Assembly (NCBI GenBank): GCA_028278225.1
Contig: JANQEU010000104.1
Span: 1-64,000 of the forward strand
DNA length: 64,000 bases
Reading direction: 5' to 3'
From: Cyclobacteriaceae bacterium
GTDB lineage: Bacteria; Bacteroidota; Bacteroidia; Cytophagales; Cyclobacteriaceae
Shown: one piece after another, positions 22,037-31,951 of the stretch
Numbering within the stretch: the first letter of the stretch is position 1
How the letters are laid out: every line of letters starts with the position of its first letter
Made by a program: the position numbers and the translations under genes
Notes under the pieces: generated by a model
What the model was told of the DNA's origin: nothing
Databases searched by the model: none
What the model saw: the letters and a program-made list of their open reading frames with translations, nothing else

Positions 22037-23241
22037 AGGATCTGCTGAGCCAGGCCACCATTTACCTCAACCATTTGTGCGTTGAAATCGGTGAACGATG
22101 TGTTGGTAGTGACGGTAACAAGGAGGCCACAACGTACTTTGAAGATACGCTCACAGCTTTCGGATGGCACACGGAAACACCAAAGTTTCAGGCAATGGAC
22201 TGGCATGAAGAAGGGGCAATTCTTGAAGTGAACGAAAACGACTTTGAAGTGTTAGTGAGTCCATATTCACCAGGCTGTGAGATCAGGGGTAAACTTATCA
22301 GTGCTTCGACCATCGGCGAGTTGGAGGATATCGATGCCGGCGGAAAGATCCTTATCCTGCATGGTGATATTGCTGCCGAACAATTGATGCCAAAGAATTT
22401 TGTGTTCTACAACCCTGAAAAACACCAAAAGATCATTTCATTGCTGGAAAAAAGCGGCGTACCGGCAATCATCTGTGTAACCTCCAGGAATGCATCACTC
22501 GCTGGCGGAGTGTATCTGTTCCCGTTAATTGAGGATGGCGATTTCGACATTCCATCGGTGTACATGACGGAGATGGAAGGAAACAGGCTTCTGCAACACG
22601 CCGGCAAAGCGGCATATCTGAGATCAACCTCCCGGCGAATTCCCTCCTATGGTGTCAACGTGATCGGGACAATGGGTGAAAAACCGGAAAAACGAATAGT
22701 GATCTCAGCACATATAGATGCAAAAATGGGAACCCCGGGAGCGATTGACAATGGCACCGGAGTGGTGATACTGATGTTGCTGGCTGACCATTTAAGTGAT
22801 TATAACGGAAGGTATCAGATCGAAATAGTTGCCTTCAACGGCGAAGATTATTATGCAGCACCGGGTCAAATGAATTATATCAAATCGAATGAAGATTCCT
22901 TTGAAAACATCTTGCTGAACGTCAATATCGATGGCGCGGGATTTCACAAAGACGGAACATATTTCTCGCTATTCAATCTTCCCCAAGAAATCAGGGAGAA
23001 AGTTGAAAATGTGATTTTGAAATCCGACCAGTTCACGGAGGGTCCTCTTTACCCGCAGGGAGACCATAGTATTTTCACTCAAAACGGATGTCCGGCCATT
23101 GCCATTTCCTCAAAATGGCTGATCGATAACCTGGATGATCAGGACATTACGCATACGCCCAAGGATAATGTTGGTATCGTTGATCCCAAAAGGTTAGTGG
23201 AAATAGCGGAAGTAGTCAATTCATTCATAAGAAAACTATAA
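22033..23241 (+). CDS. M28-family metallopeptidase
   Basis: A 402-residue protein. The di-zinc aminopeptidase core is visible: ISAHIDAKMGTPGAIDNGTG supplies the first His and the bridging Asp (about residues 227-240), FNGEDYYA supplies the Glu pair region (about 272), LLNVNIDGAG the next Asp, and THTPKDN near residue 373 the last His. Between about 45 and 200 lies a PA-like insert (GKILILHGDI, PAIICVTSRN). Such enzymes cleave N-terminal residues from peptides. No signal peptide is apparent, so it is probably cytoplasmic. The next gene begins about 100 bp downstream. Confidence 0.85.
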   Translation: MKDLLSQATIYLNHLCVEIGERCVGSDGNKEATTYFEDTLTAFGWHTETPKFQAMDWHEEGAILEVNENDFEVLVSPYSPGCEIRGKLISASTIGELEDIDAGGKILILHGDIAAEQLMPKNFVFYNPEKHQKIISLLEKSGVPAIICVTSRNASLAGGVYLFPLIEDGDFDIPSVYMTEMEGNRLLQHAGKAAYLRSTSRRIPSYGVNVIGTMGEKPEKRIVISAHIDAKMGTPGAIDNGTGVVILMLLADHLSDYNGRYQIEIVAFNGEDYYAAPGQMNYIKSNEDSFENILLNVNIDGAGFHKDGTYFSLFNLPQEIREKVENVILKSDQFTEGPLYPQGDHSIFTQNGCPAIAISSKWLIDNLDDQDITHTPKDNVGIVDPKRLVEIAEVVNSFIRKL

Positions 23242-23340
23242 GCCGTGCCGCCATCATTGCCTTTGAGAAATTATTTGAAATCAGGAACAGGGGGTTTCCC
23301 TAGAATCAGTCTACGGGCTTTGGTTCCCATCTTTTGGTTT

Positions 23341-24558
23341 ATGATCGAAGCCCGGGTTGGAAGATTTGAAAAAGACAAGCCAATCTTGAAATTGAAAGTA
23401 GTGGTTCTAAAGCTCGTGTTTTTGATAATATTGACGGTATCATCGTGCACAAACTACGATGTTGAAAAATCTTCAGGTCAGATTTTACATCTGTTGAATA
23501 TAGACAATAGAACTCCCATCGATAGTGTTTTAAGCAGAGTGGCCTCACACTTTGACATTCCCGGGATCACTGCCATCGTAACCAACCAGGATACCCTGAT
23601 GGAAGCGTCTGCTTTCGGAGTTGCAAACACGGCATCCGGGATTCCGCTTACATTGGATCATTGTTTCGATATCAATTCAATTTCCAAGTCTTTCTGTACA
23701 CTGATGATCATGCAACTTGTGGAAGAGAACACGCTTGGCCTTGAAGATCAACTGGCGGACCTGTTTCCTGAAATAGCGGAAACTATTCATTCTGATTATA
23801 GAATGGTCACCGTAAAAGACTTCATTAAACATCAATCCGGGTTGTCAAGAAATGGAAGACATCTGTCAAAATCCACAAGACCTCATTTCACGGGAAATCT
23901 AAAGGAGCAAAGGGAGCAATTTACACATTGGATCCTCAACAACGAATCAAATAATACAGTTGGCGAGTTTAGTTATTCCAATGCCGGATACGTCATTGTC
24001 GGGGCTATAATTGAAAAAGTGACGGATAGCATTTTTGAGGATGAAATTAAAAGAAGAGTATTCAGACCCCTGGATCTTACGTCCCCGGGATTTGGATGGC
24101 CTGTTGAAAATGCGGAGAAATATGCATATGGGCATAGCAGGGAATGGCAAAAGGTTAACCCGGTACGCTATGCACCATGGTATCTTTATCAAATGGGCAA
24201 TCCTGCCGGAGGTATTCACATGTCATCATATGATTTGGCTGCATACTCCAGAGAACAACTATCCGGATTGAGTGGAAACTCGATATTGCTTTCACAAAAC
24301 GGCTTTGAAACAATGCACAAAGTGGAAGGTTTTTGCGGTTTGGGATGGTTCAATAGCGTTTTTCCCTCATTTCCGGGGACCGAAGCAGGTGGCACTGATG
24401 ACGGATATAGATCAGAGATCTTTATTTCAACCGAATTGAACATTAGCATTACTGTTCTCACTAATATCAATGATCAAAACGATTGGCTGGCTTGTAAAAC
24501 TATTGAGTTAGCTTTACTCAGGAAATACAGGGAATATGAACATCAATCCGGAAGTTGA
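23341..24558 (+). CDS. Serine hydrolase of the class C beta-lactamase/penicillin-binding family, predicted lipoprotein
   Basis: From ATG 23341 the product is 405 residues; a TTG at 23386 would give a neater lipoprotein signal (VVLKLVFLIILTVSSC). The catalytic set is visible: SISKSF (SxxK), YSNAGY (YxN) and a GGTDDG segment near the end in place of KTG. Such proteins are D-alanyl-D-alanine peptidases, esterases or amide hydrolases in the periplasm. The true start is uncertain because the ORF opens further upstream at 23245. The downstream DUF1801 gene overlaps by 23 bp, indicating one transcript. Confidence 0.75.
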   Translation: MIEARVGRFEKDKPILKLKVVVLKLVFLIILTVSSCTNYDVEKSSGQILHLLNIDNRTPIDSVLSRVASHFDIPGITAIVTNQDTLMEASAFGVANTASGIPLTLDHCFDINSISKSFCTLMIMQLVEENTLGLEDQLADLFPEIAETIHSDYRMVTVKDFIKHQSGLSRNGRHLSKSTRPHFTGNLKEQREQFTHWILNNESNNTVGEFSYSNAGYVIVGAIIEKVTDSIFEDEIKRRVFRPLDLTSPGFGWPVENAEKYAYGHSREWQKVNPVRYAPWYLYQMGNPAGGIHMSSYDLAAYSREQLSGLSGNSILLSQNGFETMHKVEGFCGLGWFNSVFPSFPGTEAGGTDDGYRSEIFISTELNISITVLTNINDQNDWLACKTIELALLRKYREYEHQSGS

Positions 24559-24898
24559 CCAGTTTCTTGAAAAGAAGAATCACCCGTTGACGAAGGAGAT
24601 AAAGAAAGTCAGGCAAATAATTCTTGAAACGGACAACCGTATTGAGGAGGTCATTAAATGGTCAAGTCCGACATTCATGTACAAGGGCAATATTGCCTCC
24701 TTCTTTATGAATGCCAAAAAACAAGTAAGCCTGATGTTTCACAAAGGGGCGACAATACCCGATAAAACGGGACTATTAGAGGGGGATGGCAAAGAAACCA
24801 GGATGGCACGATTCAGTGACTTGAAGGACATTGAACAAAAAAGAGACGCCTTACAGCAGGTCATCAGGGAGTGGATCCGGATGCAGGATGAACGGTAG
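24536..24898 (+). CDS. DUF1801-domain protein (YdhG-like)
   Basis: A 120-residue cytoplasmic protein with the DUF1801 pattern: PEVDQFLEKKNHPLTKEIKKV, then EVIKWSSPTFMYKGNIASFF, MFHKGATIPD and a C-terminal helix. The function of the family is unknown. It overlaps the upstream hydrolase gene by 23 bp and ends 33 bp before the convergent TPR gene. Confidence 0.75.
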   Translation: MNINPEVDQFLEKKNHPLTKEIKKVRQIILETDNRIEEVIKWSSPTFMYKGNIASFFMNAKKQVSLMFHKGATIPDKTGLLEGDGKETRMARFSDLKDIEQKRDALQQVIREWIRMQDER

Positions 24899-24931
24899 TT
24901 GCGCTGCCATCCGAAGTTTTAAAAGCGAAGA

Positions 24932-25423
24932 TTATTCCAAGGCCGGTATAAAATCATCCTTTGGTCTGGGGCCAAGATTACGTTCCTGGATAATTCTTGC
25001 ACAAGTGTTCCACCTCAGAATGGCGTCGTCATTATCGGCATCACTCAACGCATCCGCTTCTTCATAGATATGCATGGCCTCCTCCAGCCATTCAAAAGCA
25101 TCGTAGTTGCAACCCGGATATCCCCTTTTGAGCGCGGCTTTACCTTGTCTCTCAAGTACCAACGCTTTGTAATATTTTTTCCCGAAAGGATCGGACAATT
25201 TGGACACCATCGCATTTGCTTCGTTGGCAGATACTCCTTCCTGAAACCGGTCCGTAAGTGTCAGTATGAATTCAACGATAGCTGATTCATTATCAGGCTC
25301 AACGGCCAAAATGTCCCGGCAAATACTTTCTGCCTCCAATGGTTCATTCAACAATCGATATTGTTCTACTTTTTTCAGCGCCCGTGGGATACCGGATTTA
25401 TGAAGTGGCTTTAATTTGAACAT
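24932..25423 (-). CDS. TPR-like helical protein, downstream of the frd operon
   Basis: A 163-residue protein made of helical pairs resembling tetratricopeptide repeats: LLNEPLEAESICRDILAVEPDN, KKYYKALVLERQGKAALKRG and DAFEWLEEAMHIYEEADAL. No signal or membrane segment. It is probably a cytoplasmic protein-binding scaffold. It follows frdD by 76 bp in the same direction and may be co-transcribed, but nothing links its function to fumarate metabolism. Confidence 0.6.
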   Translation of the reverse strand: MFKLKPLHKSGIPRALKKVEQYRLLNEPLEAESICRDILAVEPDNESAIVEFILTLTDRFQEGVSANEANAMVSKLSDPFGKKYYKALVLERQGKAALKRGYPGCNYDAFEWLEEAMHIYEEADALSDADNDDAILRWNTCARIIQERNLGPRPKDDFIPALE

Positions 25424-25499
25424 ACGCTTAGTTTATGTTAATCTACTTCTATCAATTTAAACTACCTGCCTTCAATTTCCAATACGCCTGACCGCGATT

Positions 25500-25847
25500 C
25501 TAGAGCACAAACATCACATAACAGGCAAAGACTGATAATAATATCGCTATGCCGTAGCATAAAAATGCAATGGTCCTGCTAAAACGATGAAGCTGAAGTC
25601 CCTCGTACAAGGTGAAACGAAAGCGATGGGCCCAATGGAAAAATGAGAGGGCCACTATTGCAAATAACAGCAGCTTTACAAGAAACATGTCAAGCAAAGT
25701 TCTCAACCCCTCATAAGCGGGCACATCGATCCAGCCGAATGGTACAGCAAAGCCAAAAAACAATAACAACACCGGCAGAAACATGGCAGACATGACGCCG
25801 CCTGCACCGAATAGTGACCACCAAAACGGTTCCGCTCGTCTCTTCAT
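25500..25847 (-). CDS. frdD: Fumarate reductase membrane anchor subunit D
   Basis: A 115-residue integral membrane protein with three hydrophobic helices (GVMSAMFLPVLLLFFGFAVP, LVKLLLFAIVALSFFHWAHR and IAFLCYGIAILLSVFACYVM). FFHWAHRFRFTLYEGL corresponds to the conserved loop before the second half of FrdD. It anchors the catalytic FrdAB dimer and helps form the quinone site. It overlaps frdC by 4 bp and is last of the frdABCD set. The family normally has no haem. Confidence 0.8.
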   Translation of the reverse strand: MKRRAEPFWWSLFGAGGVMSAMFLPVLLLFFGFAVPFGWIDVPAYEGLRTLLDMFLVKLLLFAIVALSFFHWAHRFRFTLYEGLQLHRFSRTIAFLCYGIAILLSVFACYVMFVL

Positions 25848-26248
25848 GTGTTTTCAGTCAAAAACCAAAAAATCAACACAGAAACAACGATCCACCCCAT
25901 ATAGTTGGATCCTGCAATGACAATTGCCGGCAGGGGCCTTTTGCCAACTTTGATGACCATCGCTTTCGGGGCCAGGTCAAACCAGGTGACGCTATGAAAA
26001 ATAAGGCCAACAAACGCGATGAAATTTAGAATGATGAGGATGGGATTGCTGATTACCGCAACAAACGTTTGATAGCCCTCCGGTCCTCTCGAAACGGAAA
26101 AAAATAACAGTACTATTTCCAATGCGAAAAATGCCACTGAGAGACTCGTCAACTCCCTTAATATAAACCTGATATGAGTCCACTTTCTTGTCCACCAGAA
26201 AATAGACATGTCTTTCCTGTAGTATTGCTTATTTACTGATTTGTCCAT
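25844..26248 (-). CDS. frdC: Fumarate reductase membrane anchor subunit C
   Basis: From ATG 26248 the product is 134 residues with three membrane helices (ELTSLSVAFFALEIVLLFF, PILIILNFIAFVGLIFHSVTWF and AGSNYMGWIVVSVLIFWFL). WWTRKWTHIRFILREL resembles the FrdC N-terminal region and SVTWFDLAPKAM its quinone-proximal loop. An upstream ORF start at 26293 would overlap frdB. It lies directly after frdB and overlaps frdD by 4 bp. Confidence 0.8.
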   Translation of the reverse strand: MDKSVNKQYYRKDMSIFWWTRKWTHIRFILRELTSLSVAFFALEIVLLFFSVSRGPEGYQTFVAVISNPILIILNFIAFVGLIFHSVTWFDLAPKAMVIKVGKRPLPAIVIAGSNYMGWIVVSVLIFWFLTENT

Positions 26249-26250
26249 AG

Positions 26251-26991
26251 TTATCTGTCTTTTCCATATGGTAGAAGCAATGTCTTCCACCAATGTGTGG
26301 CTCCTTCAACTTTGTAGCGCTGGATAGCCCCGGCGGGATCGACATTTTTCGGACATACTGCCGAGCAGTCCCCCACAAATGTGCACTGCCACATCCCTGT
26401 ATCATCACTCAGTGCCTCCATCCTATCCCTGTTCCCCTGGTCTCTGCTATCCATATTGTAGCGTTGTGCCAGGGCCAGGGCAGCGGGTCCCGTAAAACCC
26501 GGCTCAAGTCCGTAAACCGGACAAGCCGAATAACACAACATACAATTGATACACATGCTGTACTGTTTATAGTCAGCCAACTGGGATGGCGTCTGCAGGT
26601 ACTCCTCCTCCGTGCTACCTTCTTCTTCTCTTATGATCCACGGTTTTACTTTTTGTAGTTTATCGAGGAAATCACTCATCTCAATAACAAGATCTCTGAC
26701 GACTGGAAAATTATCGAGAGGTTCGATCCGAACCGGTCCCGGGGCAAACTTCTCCAGGAATGTCGCGCAGGTAAGAACCGGTTTTCCATTAACCACCATC
26801 CCACAGCTCCCGCAAACACCCATCCTGCATGACCATCTGAATGATAAAGATCCATCGATGTGATCTTTTATGTGATTTAGAGCATCTAAAATGACCCAAT
26901 CTTTGTTTAACGGAATCTCATACGTCTGAAAAGCAGGATCGGATCCCTTTTCCGGTTGATATCTAAAAACTTCGATCTCGATGGTTTCCAT
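26251..26991 (-). CDS. frdB: Fumarate reductase/succinate dehydrogenase iron-sulfur subunit
   Basis: A 246-residue electron-transfer subunit. The [2Fe-2S] ligands are Cys55, Cys60, Cys63 and Cys75 ([16 protein letters not shown]). The [4Fe-4S]/[3Fe-4S] region shows [15 protein letters not shown] and [17 protein letters not shown]. Spacing matches FrdB/SdhB closely. It passes electrons between FAD in FrdA and the quinone at the membrane anchors. frdA ends one base into the frdB start region, so the genes form one operon. Confidence 0.95.
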   Translation of the reverse strand: METIEIEVFRYQPEKGSDPAFQTYEIPLNKDWVILDALNHIKDHIDGSLSFRWSCRMGVCGSCGMVVNGKPVLTCATFLEKFAPGPVRIEPLDNFPVVRDLVIEMSDFLDKLQKVKPWIIREEEGSTEEEYLQTPSQLADYKQYSMCINCMLCYSACPVYGLEPGFTGPAALALAQRYNMDSRDQGNRDRMEALSDDTGMWQCTFVGDCSAVCPKNVDPAGAIQRYKVEGATHWWKTLLLPYGKDR

Positions 26992-28754
26992 TATGATTGT
27001 TTCGTTTCTCGGCCGTAGACACGTTCACCAGGCGGCCACTTGGTAATGATTACCGGTTTGTACTTTATCTCCGGAACATTGTCCTCTTTCTTATACGCCA
27101 GGCTATGTGACAAAAAATCCTTATCATTTCTTTCCGGAAAATCTGTTCGTTGATGCGATCCCCTGGATTCTGCCCTGTGCAAAGCGGACTGAATTACTGT
27201 TTCTGCGACATCCAGCAGGCATGATAATTCGAGGGCACTCGTTACCTCAGTGTTGAATGTTTTGCTGGAATCGGAGATTTTTACATTTTCAAATCGCACC
27301 TTCAACGATTTTACGGCATCCATTGACTTTTTCAGAGAAGCCTCGGTCCGGTAGATACCCGCCCCCTCCTCCATCGTGGAATGCATTTCGTTCCTGATCT
27401 CAGCAATAGACTCACTACCGTTGTTGTCCGCCGAATATTTACTGAGGAATTTGCTATTCTCTTTTTCAAAAAGAGATCCAATCCCGGTGGAGAAGGTATC
27501 TTGTCGCGTCGAAAAAGTAGCTGCCGACCTTCCGGCCCTCGATCCGAATACCAGAAGCTCGGTCAGTGAGTTTGATCCTAGCCGGTTGGCTCCGTTAATA
27601 CTCACACAAGCACACTCACCGGCGGCAAACAGTCCGGGAAGAGAGGTGGCTCCCTCTATATCCGTATCAATTCCTCCCATCATATAATGTACCACCGGCC
27701 GCACCGGTATCATTTCTTTTACCGGGTCAATATTTTCATACTTCAGGCATAGTTCACGGACGAACGGGATCTTATTGTTGATGGTTTTTGCACCGAGATG
27801 CCGCACATCAAGATGAACGAAATCACCATAAGGTCCCTGAAGGGTCCTGCCCGATTCCTGTTCTTTTACAAAAGCCTGCGACAAACGGTCCCTGGGGCCC
27901 AGCTCCATCGATCGAAGTACCGGTTTCGGTTCAGGTTTCCCCAGATCATAGTCCTGAAGATACCTGTAACCATCCTTATTGAGAAGGTGTCCTCCTTCGG
28001 CCCTTGCCGCTTCCGTGATCAATATGCCGGTAAATGGCAGTCCGGTGGGATGATATTGCACAAACTCCATATCCTTTAGCGGAACACCTGCCCGGTATGC
28101 CAGTGCCATCCCATCTCCGGTTTTAATCGCCGCATTTGTAGTAAACGGAAATACTTTCCCGGCACCGCCGGTACAGATCACGACTGATTTCGCCTTGATA
28201 GCGTGAATGGTTCCAGTGGCGATCTCAAGCGCCAGTGCGCCCTGACATCTGCCCTCCTCTACAATCAGATCCGTGACAAAATACTCATCAAAGCGGAAAA
28301 CACTTGAATACTTCAGTGATGTCTGAAAAAGAGTGTGAAGCATGTGGAACCCGGTTTTATCCGCTGCGAACCAGGTTCTTTTATTTTTCATACCTCCAAA
28401 TGGCCGTACGGCTACCTTGCCGTTGTCCTCCCTGCTCCAGGGACATCCCCAATGTTCCAGGCGGATCATTTCCTTAGGGGCTTCTTTCACAAACAATTCT
28501 ACTGCATCCTGATCACTCATCCAGTCCCCACCGGAGATCGTATCATAAGCGTGGTGCTCAAGTGAATCATCATCCTTGATAACTGCCGCCGCACCTCCTT
28601 CCGCCGAAACCGTATGACTCCTCATGGGATAGACCTTACTCACTACTCCGATACTCAGTTTCGGATTAGTTTCAGCTACGGCAATAGCCGCTCGCAGACC
28701 GGCTCCCCCGGCCCCTATGATCAGGACATCACATTCGTGAAACGGTAGACTCAT
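26991..28754 (-). CDS. frdA: Fumarate reductase/succinate dehydrogenase flavoprotein subunit
   Basis: A 587-residue flavoprotein. The FAD dinucleotide-binding motif [10 protein letters not shown] is at residues 14-23, and His47 in [11 protein letters not shown] is the expected covalent FAD ligand. Catalytic segments include [23 protein letters not shown] and the C-terminal-half [14 protein letters not shown], then [20 protein letters not shown]. It oxidises succinate or reduces fumarate at the cytoplasmic membrane face. With frdB and the two small anchors frdC and frdD the operon has the E. coli fumarate reductase gene order, different from the single-cytochrome SdhCAB of most Bacteroidota. 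Confidence 0.95.
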   Translation of the reverse strand: MSLPFHECDVLIIGAGGAGLRAAIAVAETNPKLSIGVVSKVYPMRSHTVSAEGGAAAVIKDDDSLEHHAYDTISGGDWMSDQDAVELFVKEAPKEMIRLEHWGCPWSREDNGKVAVRPFGGMKNKRTWFAADKTGFHMLHTLFQTSLKYSSVFRFDEYFVTDLIVEEGRCQGALALEIATGTIHAIKAKSVVICTGGAGKVFPFTTNAAIKTGDGMALAYRAGVPLKDMEFVQYHPTGLPFTGILITEAARAEGGHLLNKDGYRYLQDYDLGKPEPKPVLRSMELGPRDRLSQAFVKEQESGRTLQGPYGDFVHLDVRHLGAKTINNKIPFVRELCLKYENIDPVKEMIPVRPVVHYMMGGIDTDIEGATSLPGLFAAGECACVSINGANRLGSNSLTELLVFGSRAGRSAATFSTRQDTFSTGIGSLFEKENSKFLSKYSADNNGSESIAEIRNEMHSTMEEGAGIYRTEASLKKSMDAVKSLKVRFENVKISDSSKTFNTEVTSALELSCLLDVAETVIQSALHRAESRGSHQRTDFPERNDKDFLSHSLAYKKEDNVPEIKYKPVIITKWPPGERVYGRETKQS

Positions 28755-28970
28755 TTGGGATTAATATTTAGTCAGTTTACCACAGCCCGCTTTTTCGCCC
28801 ATTACAATATATACAATTATAATCGTAAGTAAAACAATAAGTTTATGGACAGACATTTCGGCAAATCCCCCGGAAGGATGGGAAGTAAGCTAGATGCCAG
28901 ACTCAAGGGAGGTTCATAGATCCGTCAACTCAAAGATCGTCGTTCCCTCCGTACCGTATAACCACCGAAC

Positions 28971-29825
28971 TCATTCCCTGGCGGAAAGAAAACCACCCAC
29001 GGAAGATGTAACGGCGGTAATGGCAAAAAAGAGAAAGCTGAACGCCACGGCGATATTTTGGTCTATGGCCAAATATTGATAGCCAAGAATAAAGGTTAAT
29101 TCACGGGCCCCTACACCACCTATTGTAAACGGAAGGACAGCCACCATCGAGGAAATAAGGAATAATACCAGGTACTCGAAGAACTTGTCGCTCACACCCA
29201 GGCTCAAGAGGATGTAATAGGCGCACACTACCTGCAACCCCTGAACGAAGAGGGAGTAAAAATTGGTTGGCCAGAAGGATGATGTAAACATTTTGAACAA
29301 CTTCGCAAGCAGGAAATAATAAACCGGGTACATCAGTATCAGGCAGGCAATAACAAGCCACATGACGTAAGGCGGAAAGTAGTGCGGGATGAAAAGGTAA
29401 CCGATCCCGGTGAGGAAGAGTAAGGCTACGAGACCGCTTACGCGATCCAGCAATGTCGCCGATACGAGAGATTTTAAGTTCTTTTGGTATTGTTTGTTCA
29501 GTATATAGACCTTATATCCGTCTCCTCCTATCCCGCCAGGTAGAAAAAGGTTGTAAAACATCCCTACCCAATACAGACGTACGTTGTATGCCGCCGAAAT
29601 GACAAGATCGATGTTTCTGAAATATAAGTCCAGCCGGTAGGCACTGGCGGTCTTGGAAACAATGAAGATGATCGTAGCGATCAGCAACATCCAAATATCA
29701 GCACTCAGGAAGATCTTCCGGGTCTGTATCCAATCGATGTTAAGAAAGACGACATACAAAGCCGCCCCGGAAATAACAAATTTTAAAAGGGTTTTAAGAT
29801 ACCTTTTCCAGTTGGGAGCTGCCAA
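28971..29825 (-). CDS. Lysylphosphatidylglycerol synthase/flippase-like membrane protein
   Basis: A 284-residue polytopic protein of the UPF0104/LPG_synthase_TM family, with about seven or eight hydrophobic spans. Recognisable blocks are FVISGAALYVVFLNIDW, YWVGMFYNLFLPGGIGGDGYK and VLPFTIGGVGARELTFILG, the usual PGGxGxD and GGxGxRE signatures. It is likely a lipid flippase or translocase. It overlaps the upstream glycosyltransferase gene by 32 bp, suggesting a shared role in lipid-linked glycan handling. The region 28755-28970 holds no clear gene. Confidence 0.8.
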   Translation of the reverse strand: MAAPNWKRYLKTLLKFVISGAALYVVFLNIDWIQTRKIFLSADIWMLLIATIIFIVSKTASAYRLDLYFRNIDLVISAAYNVRLYWVGMFYNLFLPGGIGGDGYKVYILNKQYQKNLKSLVSATLLDRVSGLVALLFLTGIGYLFIPHYFPPYVMWLVIACLILMYPVYYFLLAKLFKMFTSSFWPTNFYSLFVQGLQVVCAYYILLSLGVSDKFFEYLVLFLISSMVAVLPFTIGGVGARELTFILGYQYLAIDQNIAVAFSFLFFAITAVTSSVGGFLSARE

Positions 29826-30753
29826 TGAAATGTTCCTTTATGCGGTAGGTTTTTTTGTTCTGGGACTCAAAATAAGTTCTGACGATCAGTTCAGCAACAA
29901 TGCCTATTGTGATCAATTGCACACCCCCCAGTAAGAGTGTGATACCAAGGATCAACAAGGGTCTGCCCCAGATATCCTCACCCATAAACTTCAATACCAA
30001 TAAATAGATATTGATCGCCAGGCCGGCCAGGAATGTCATCACTCCCAACGCCCCAAACAGGTGCATGGGCTTTTGAAGGTACTTCTGAAAAAAAACCATC
30101 AGCATCAGGTCACTGATCACTTTAAACGTACGCCCCAGGCCATATTTTGAAATACCGTGTTTTCTGGCATGATGGTGGACAGGCATTTCCGTTAATTTGG
30201 CTCCCTGGAGCTGTGCCAGAACAGGTATAAATCTGTGTAATTCTCCATATAACCCCAGATTCTTGGCTACATCTTTCTTAAACACCTTGAGCGTGCATCC
30301 ATAATCATGCAGATAGACTCCGGTCAGCTTTCTGATCAGCGCATTTGCAATACGACTCGGGATCTTTCTAAGGACAAAACCATCCTTCCTTTTAGCGCGG
30401 ATCCCGGCTACAACATCCACATCCTCTTCCTCCATTTTTGCAATCATCAGCGGAATATCCAAAGGATCATTTTGCAGATCGCCATCAAGTGTGACGATAT
30501 AATCCCCTCTGGCTTCATCGATACCTGCAGACATGGCTGTAGTTTGACCGTAATTCTTGTTCAGAACCACAACATGCACATTGCTGTTACCATGCAGCTT
30601 GATCTGCCTGACGGTATCATCCGTAGAACCATCGTCTACCAATATAATCTCATGATTGGTATCCCCCAATGCCTGATCAATCTGATCCAGCAGAGGCTTC
30701 ATATTTCCAGCCTCATTCATTACAGGGATAACCAGTGAAATTAGTTTGGACAT
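29794..30753 (-). CDS. Family 2 glycosyltransferase with two C-terminal membrane helices (DPM1/ArnC-like)
   Basis: From ATG 30753 the product is 319 residues. The GT-A core has LVIPVMNEAGNM, the nucleotide-binding VDDGSTDDT (about residue 40) and TLDGDLQNDP (about residue 92), followed by the RRK-like loop with RAKRKDG and FVLRKIPSR. Two membrane helices follow after about residue 230 (LFGALGVMTFLAGLAINIYLL and LLILGITLLLGGVQLITIG). This layout is that of polyprenyl-phosphate glycosyltransferases such as ArnC or GtrB. It sits upstream of the flippase-like gene. Confidence 0.85.
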   Translation of the reverse strand: MSKLISLVIPVMNEAGNMKPLLDQIDQALGDTNHEIILVDDGSTDDTVRQIKLHGNSNVHVVVLNKNYGQTTAMSAGIDEARGDYIVTLDGDLQNDPLDIPLMIAKMEEEDVDVVAGIRAKRKDGFVLRKIPSRIANALIRKLTGVYLHDYGCTLKVFKKDVAKNLGLYGELHRFIPVLAQLQGAKLTEMPVHHHARKHGISKYGLGRTFKVISDLMLMVFFQKYLQKPMHLFGALGVMTFLAGLAINIYLLVLKFMGEDIWGRPLLILGITLLLGGVQLITIGIVAELIVRTYFESQNKKTYRIKEHFIGSSQLEKVS

Positions 30754-30807
30754 CCTTCCATTTTCACGCAAAGGTAAGATAAATATGTACCGAAAAGACA
30801 GGAGACT

Positions 30808-31275
30808 TTAAAGAACCTCCAACAAAGCAATGTCAAAGATCAGGTTTGCATCTGGTGGAATAGGGTCCTGACCCTTCCTGCCATAGCAGAGACCGGAAGG
30901 CGCATACAGTGTCATGGATCCTCCTTCCTGAATTTTGGGAATGGCAATTTGCCATGCCTGCACCATCCTGAACAGCGGGTAAGTGACCCCGCTGGTTGCC
31001 TCATCAACAGTACTGCCTGTAGTCATCATAACTACGTTATATGTAAAAACGATCGTATCGGAAACGGCTGGTGTCTCTCCGTCACCTTGCTCGTGGATCA
31101 CATACCGCAAGCCGCTGGGATCTTCGGTTGCCGTTATCCCATTCTCGTTCAAATATTTATCGATCAGCTCAATATCAATGGCAAGCTGCGCTTCCGGGGT
31201 TATCTCTTCCGGCTCGCAGTTGATCAGAAATACAATTACTAAAATCACCGGAGCTGCTAATAACGTCTTCCTCAT
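30808..31275 (-). CDS. FKBP-type peptidyl-prolyl isomerase lipoprotein
   Basis: From ATG 31275 the product is 155 residues with a lipoprotein signal (PVILVIVFLINC, Cys20). After a helical linker (IDIELIDKYLNENGI) comes an FKBP domain: GLRYVIHEQGDG, SDTIVFTYNV, IPKIQEGGSMTLYAPSGLCYG and PPDANLIFDIALLEV at the end. It is expected to assist folding of secreted or outer-membrane proteins. It follows trmB by 4 bp and ends before the glycosyltransferase gene. Confidence 0.85.
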   Translation of the reverse strand: MRKTLLAAPVILVIVFLINCEPEEITPEAQLAIDIELIDKYLNENGITATEDPSGLRYVIHEQGDGETPAVSDTIVFTYNVVMMTTGSTVDEATSGVTYPLFRMVQAWQIAIPKIQEGGSMTLYAPSGLCYGRKGQDPIPPDANLIFDIALLEVL

Positions 31276-31279
31276 ATTC

Positions 31280-31951
31280 TCAATGTTCGTACTCAAATTG
31301 AAATTTCATGTATTTAATAGTCTCACCTTGTTGTGAAAACAGTTTTTCGTATTTTGTTGTGATCCCATAGTGTTCTTCTACCAGGTGTGATCGATACAGG
31401 TCTTTCGTGTATTCAAGGTTCTTTACTTTAACCTCATTGTTCCTGATGATCTCAATGGTATAATCGAAAAGGATAGTATTATCTGTCTTAAACCTGAACC
31501 AGCCATCCGGTTTCAATACCTGGCGATAGTGGTTCATGTACCTTGGATGGGTGAGTCTTCGCTTTTCATCCCTGTCCTTGGGCCTTGGATCGGGAAATGT
31601 CAGCCACATTTCATCCGCCTCGTTATCATCAAAGAATTCCGGCAGAAATTGCATTTGTGTACGAAGGAAGGCCACATTCTTAAGTTCCCTTTCAATAGCC
31701 TGCCCGCTTCCTACCCAAATTCTGTCTCCTTTTACATCCACTCCGATAAAGTTTTTGTCAGGGAAACGGTCTGCCAGGCCAACGGTGTATTCTCCTTTAC
31801 CACATCCCAGTTCAATCACCAATTCATTCTTATTTCTAAAATAATCAGTATGCCAGTTTCCTTTAATCCGGGTATATATTGCTTTACCCGGCTCAATCAC
31901 ATTATCTCTTAATTTGTTTTGGGCAAATTTCCTGGTCTTATTTCTGCTCAA
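31280..31951 (-). CDS. trmB: tRNA (guanine-N7)-methyltransferase
   Basis: A 223-residue cytoplasmic enzyme that methylates G46 of tRNA. The SAM motif is VIELGCGKGEYT (about residue 45), followed by NFIGVDVKGDRIW, and the TrmB signature WLTFPDPRPKDRDEKRRLTH near residue 125, then PDGWFRFKTDN. It overlaps folC by 4 bp (ATGA) and is part of the exbBD-tonB-folC-trmB run. Confidence 0.95.
   Translation of the reverse strand: MSRNKTRKFAQNKLRDNVIEPGKAIYTRIKGNWHTDYFRNKNELVIELGCGKGEYTVGLADRFPDKNFIGVDVKGDRIWVGSGQAIERELKNVAFLRTQMQFLPEFFDDNEADEMWLTFPDPRPKDRDEKRRLTHPRYMNHYRQVLKPDGWFRFKTDNTILFDYTIEIIRNNEVKVKNLEYTKDLYRSHLVEEHYGITTKYEKLFSQQGETIKYMKFQFEYEH

Noticed and set aside
24831..25285. Plus-strand ORFs opposite the TPR-like gene
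   Set aside because: Antisense shadows without recognisable protein features.
28755..28970. Possible 25-codon ORF starting at ATG around 28842
   Set aside because: No conserved features, wrong strand for its neighbours and no promoter; treated as non-coding.
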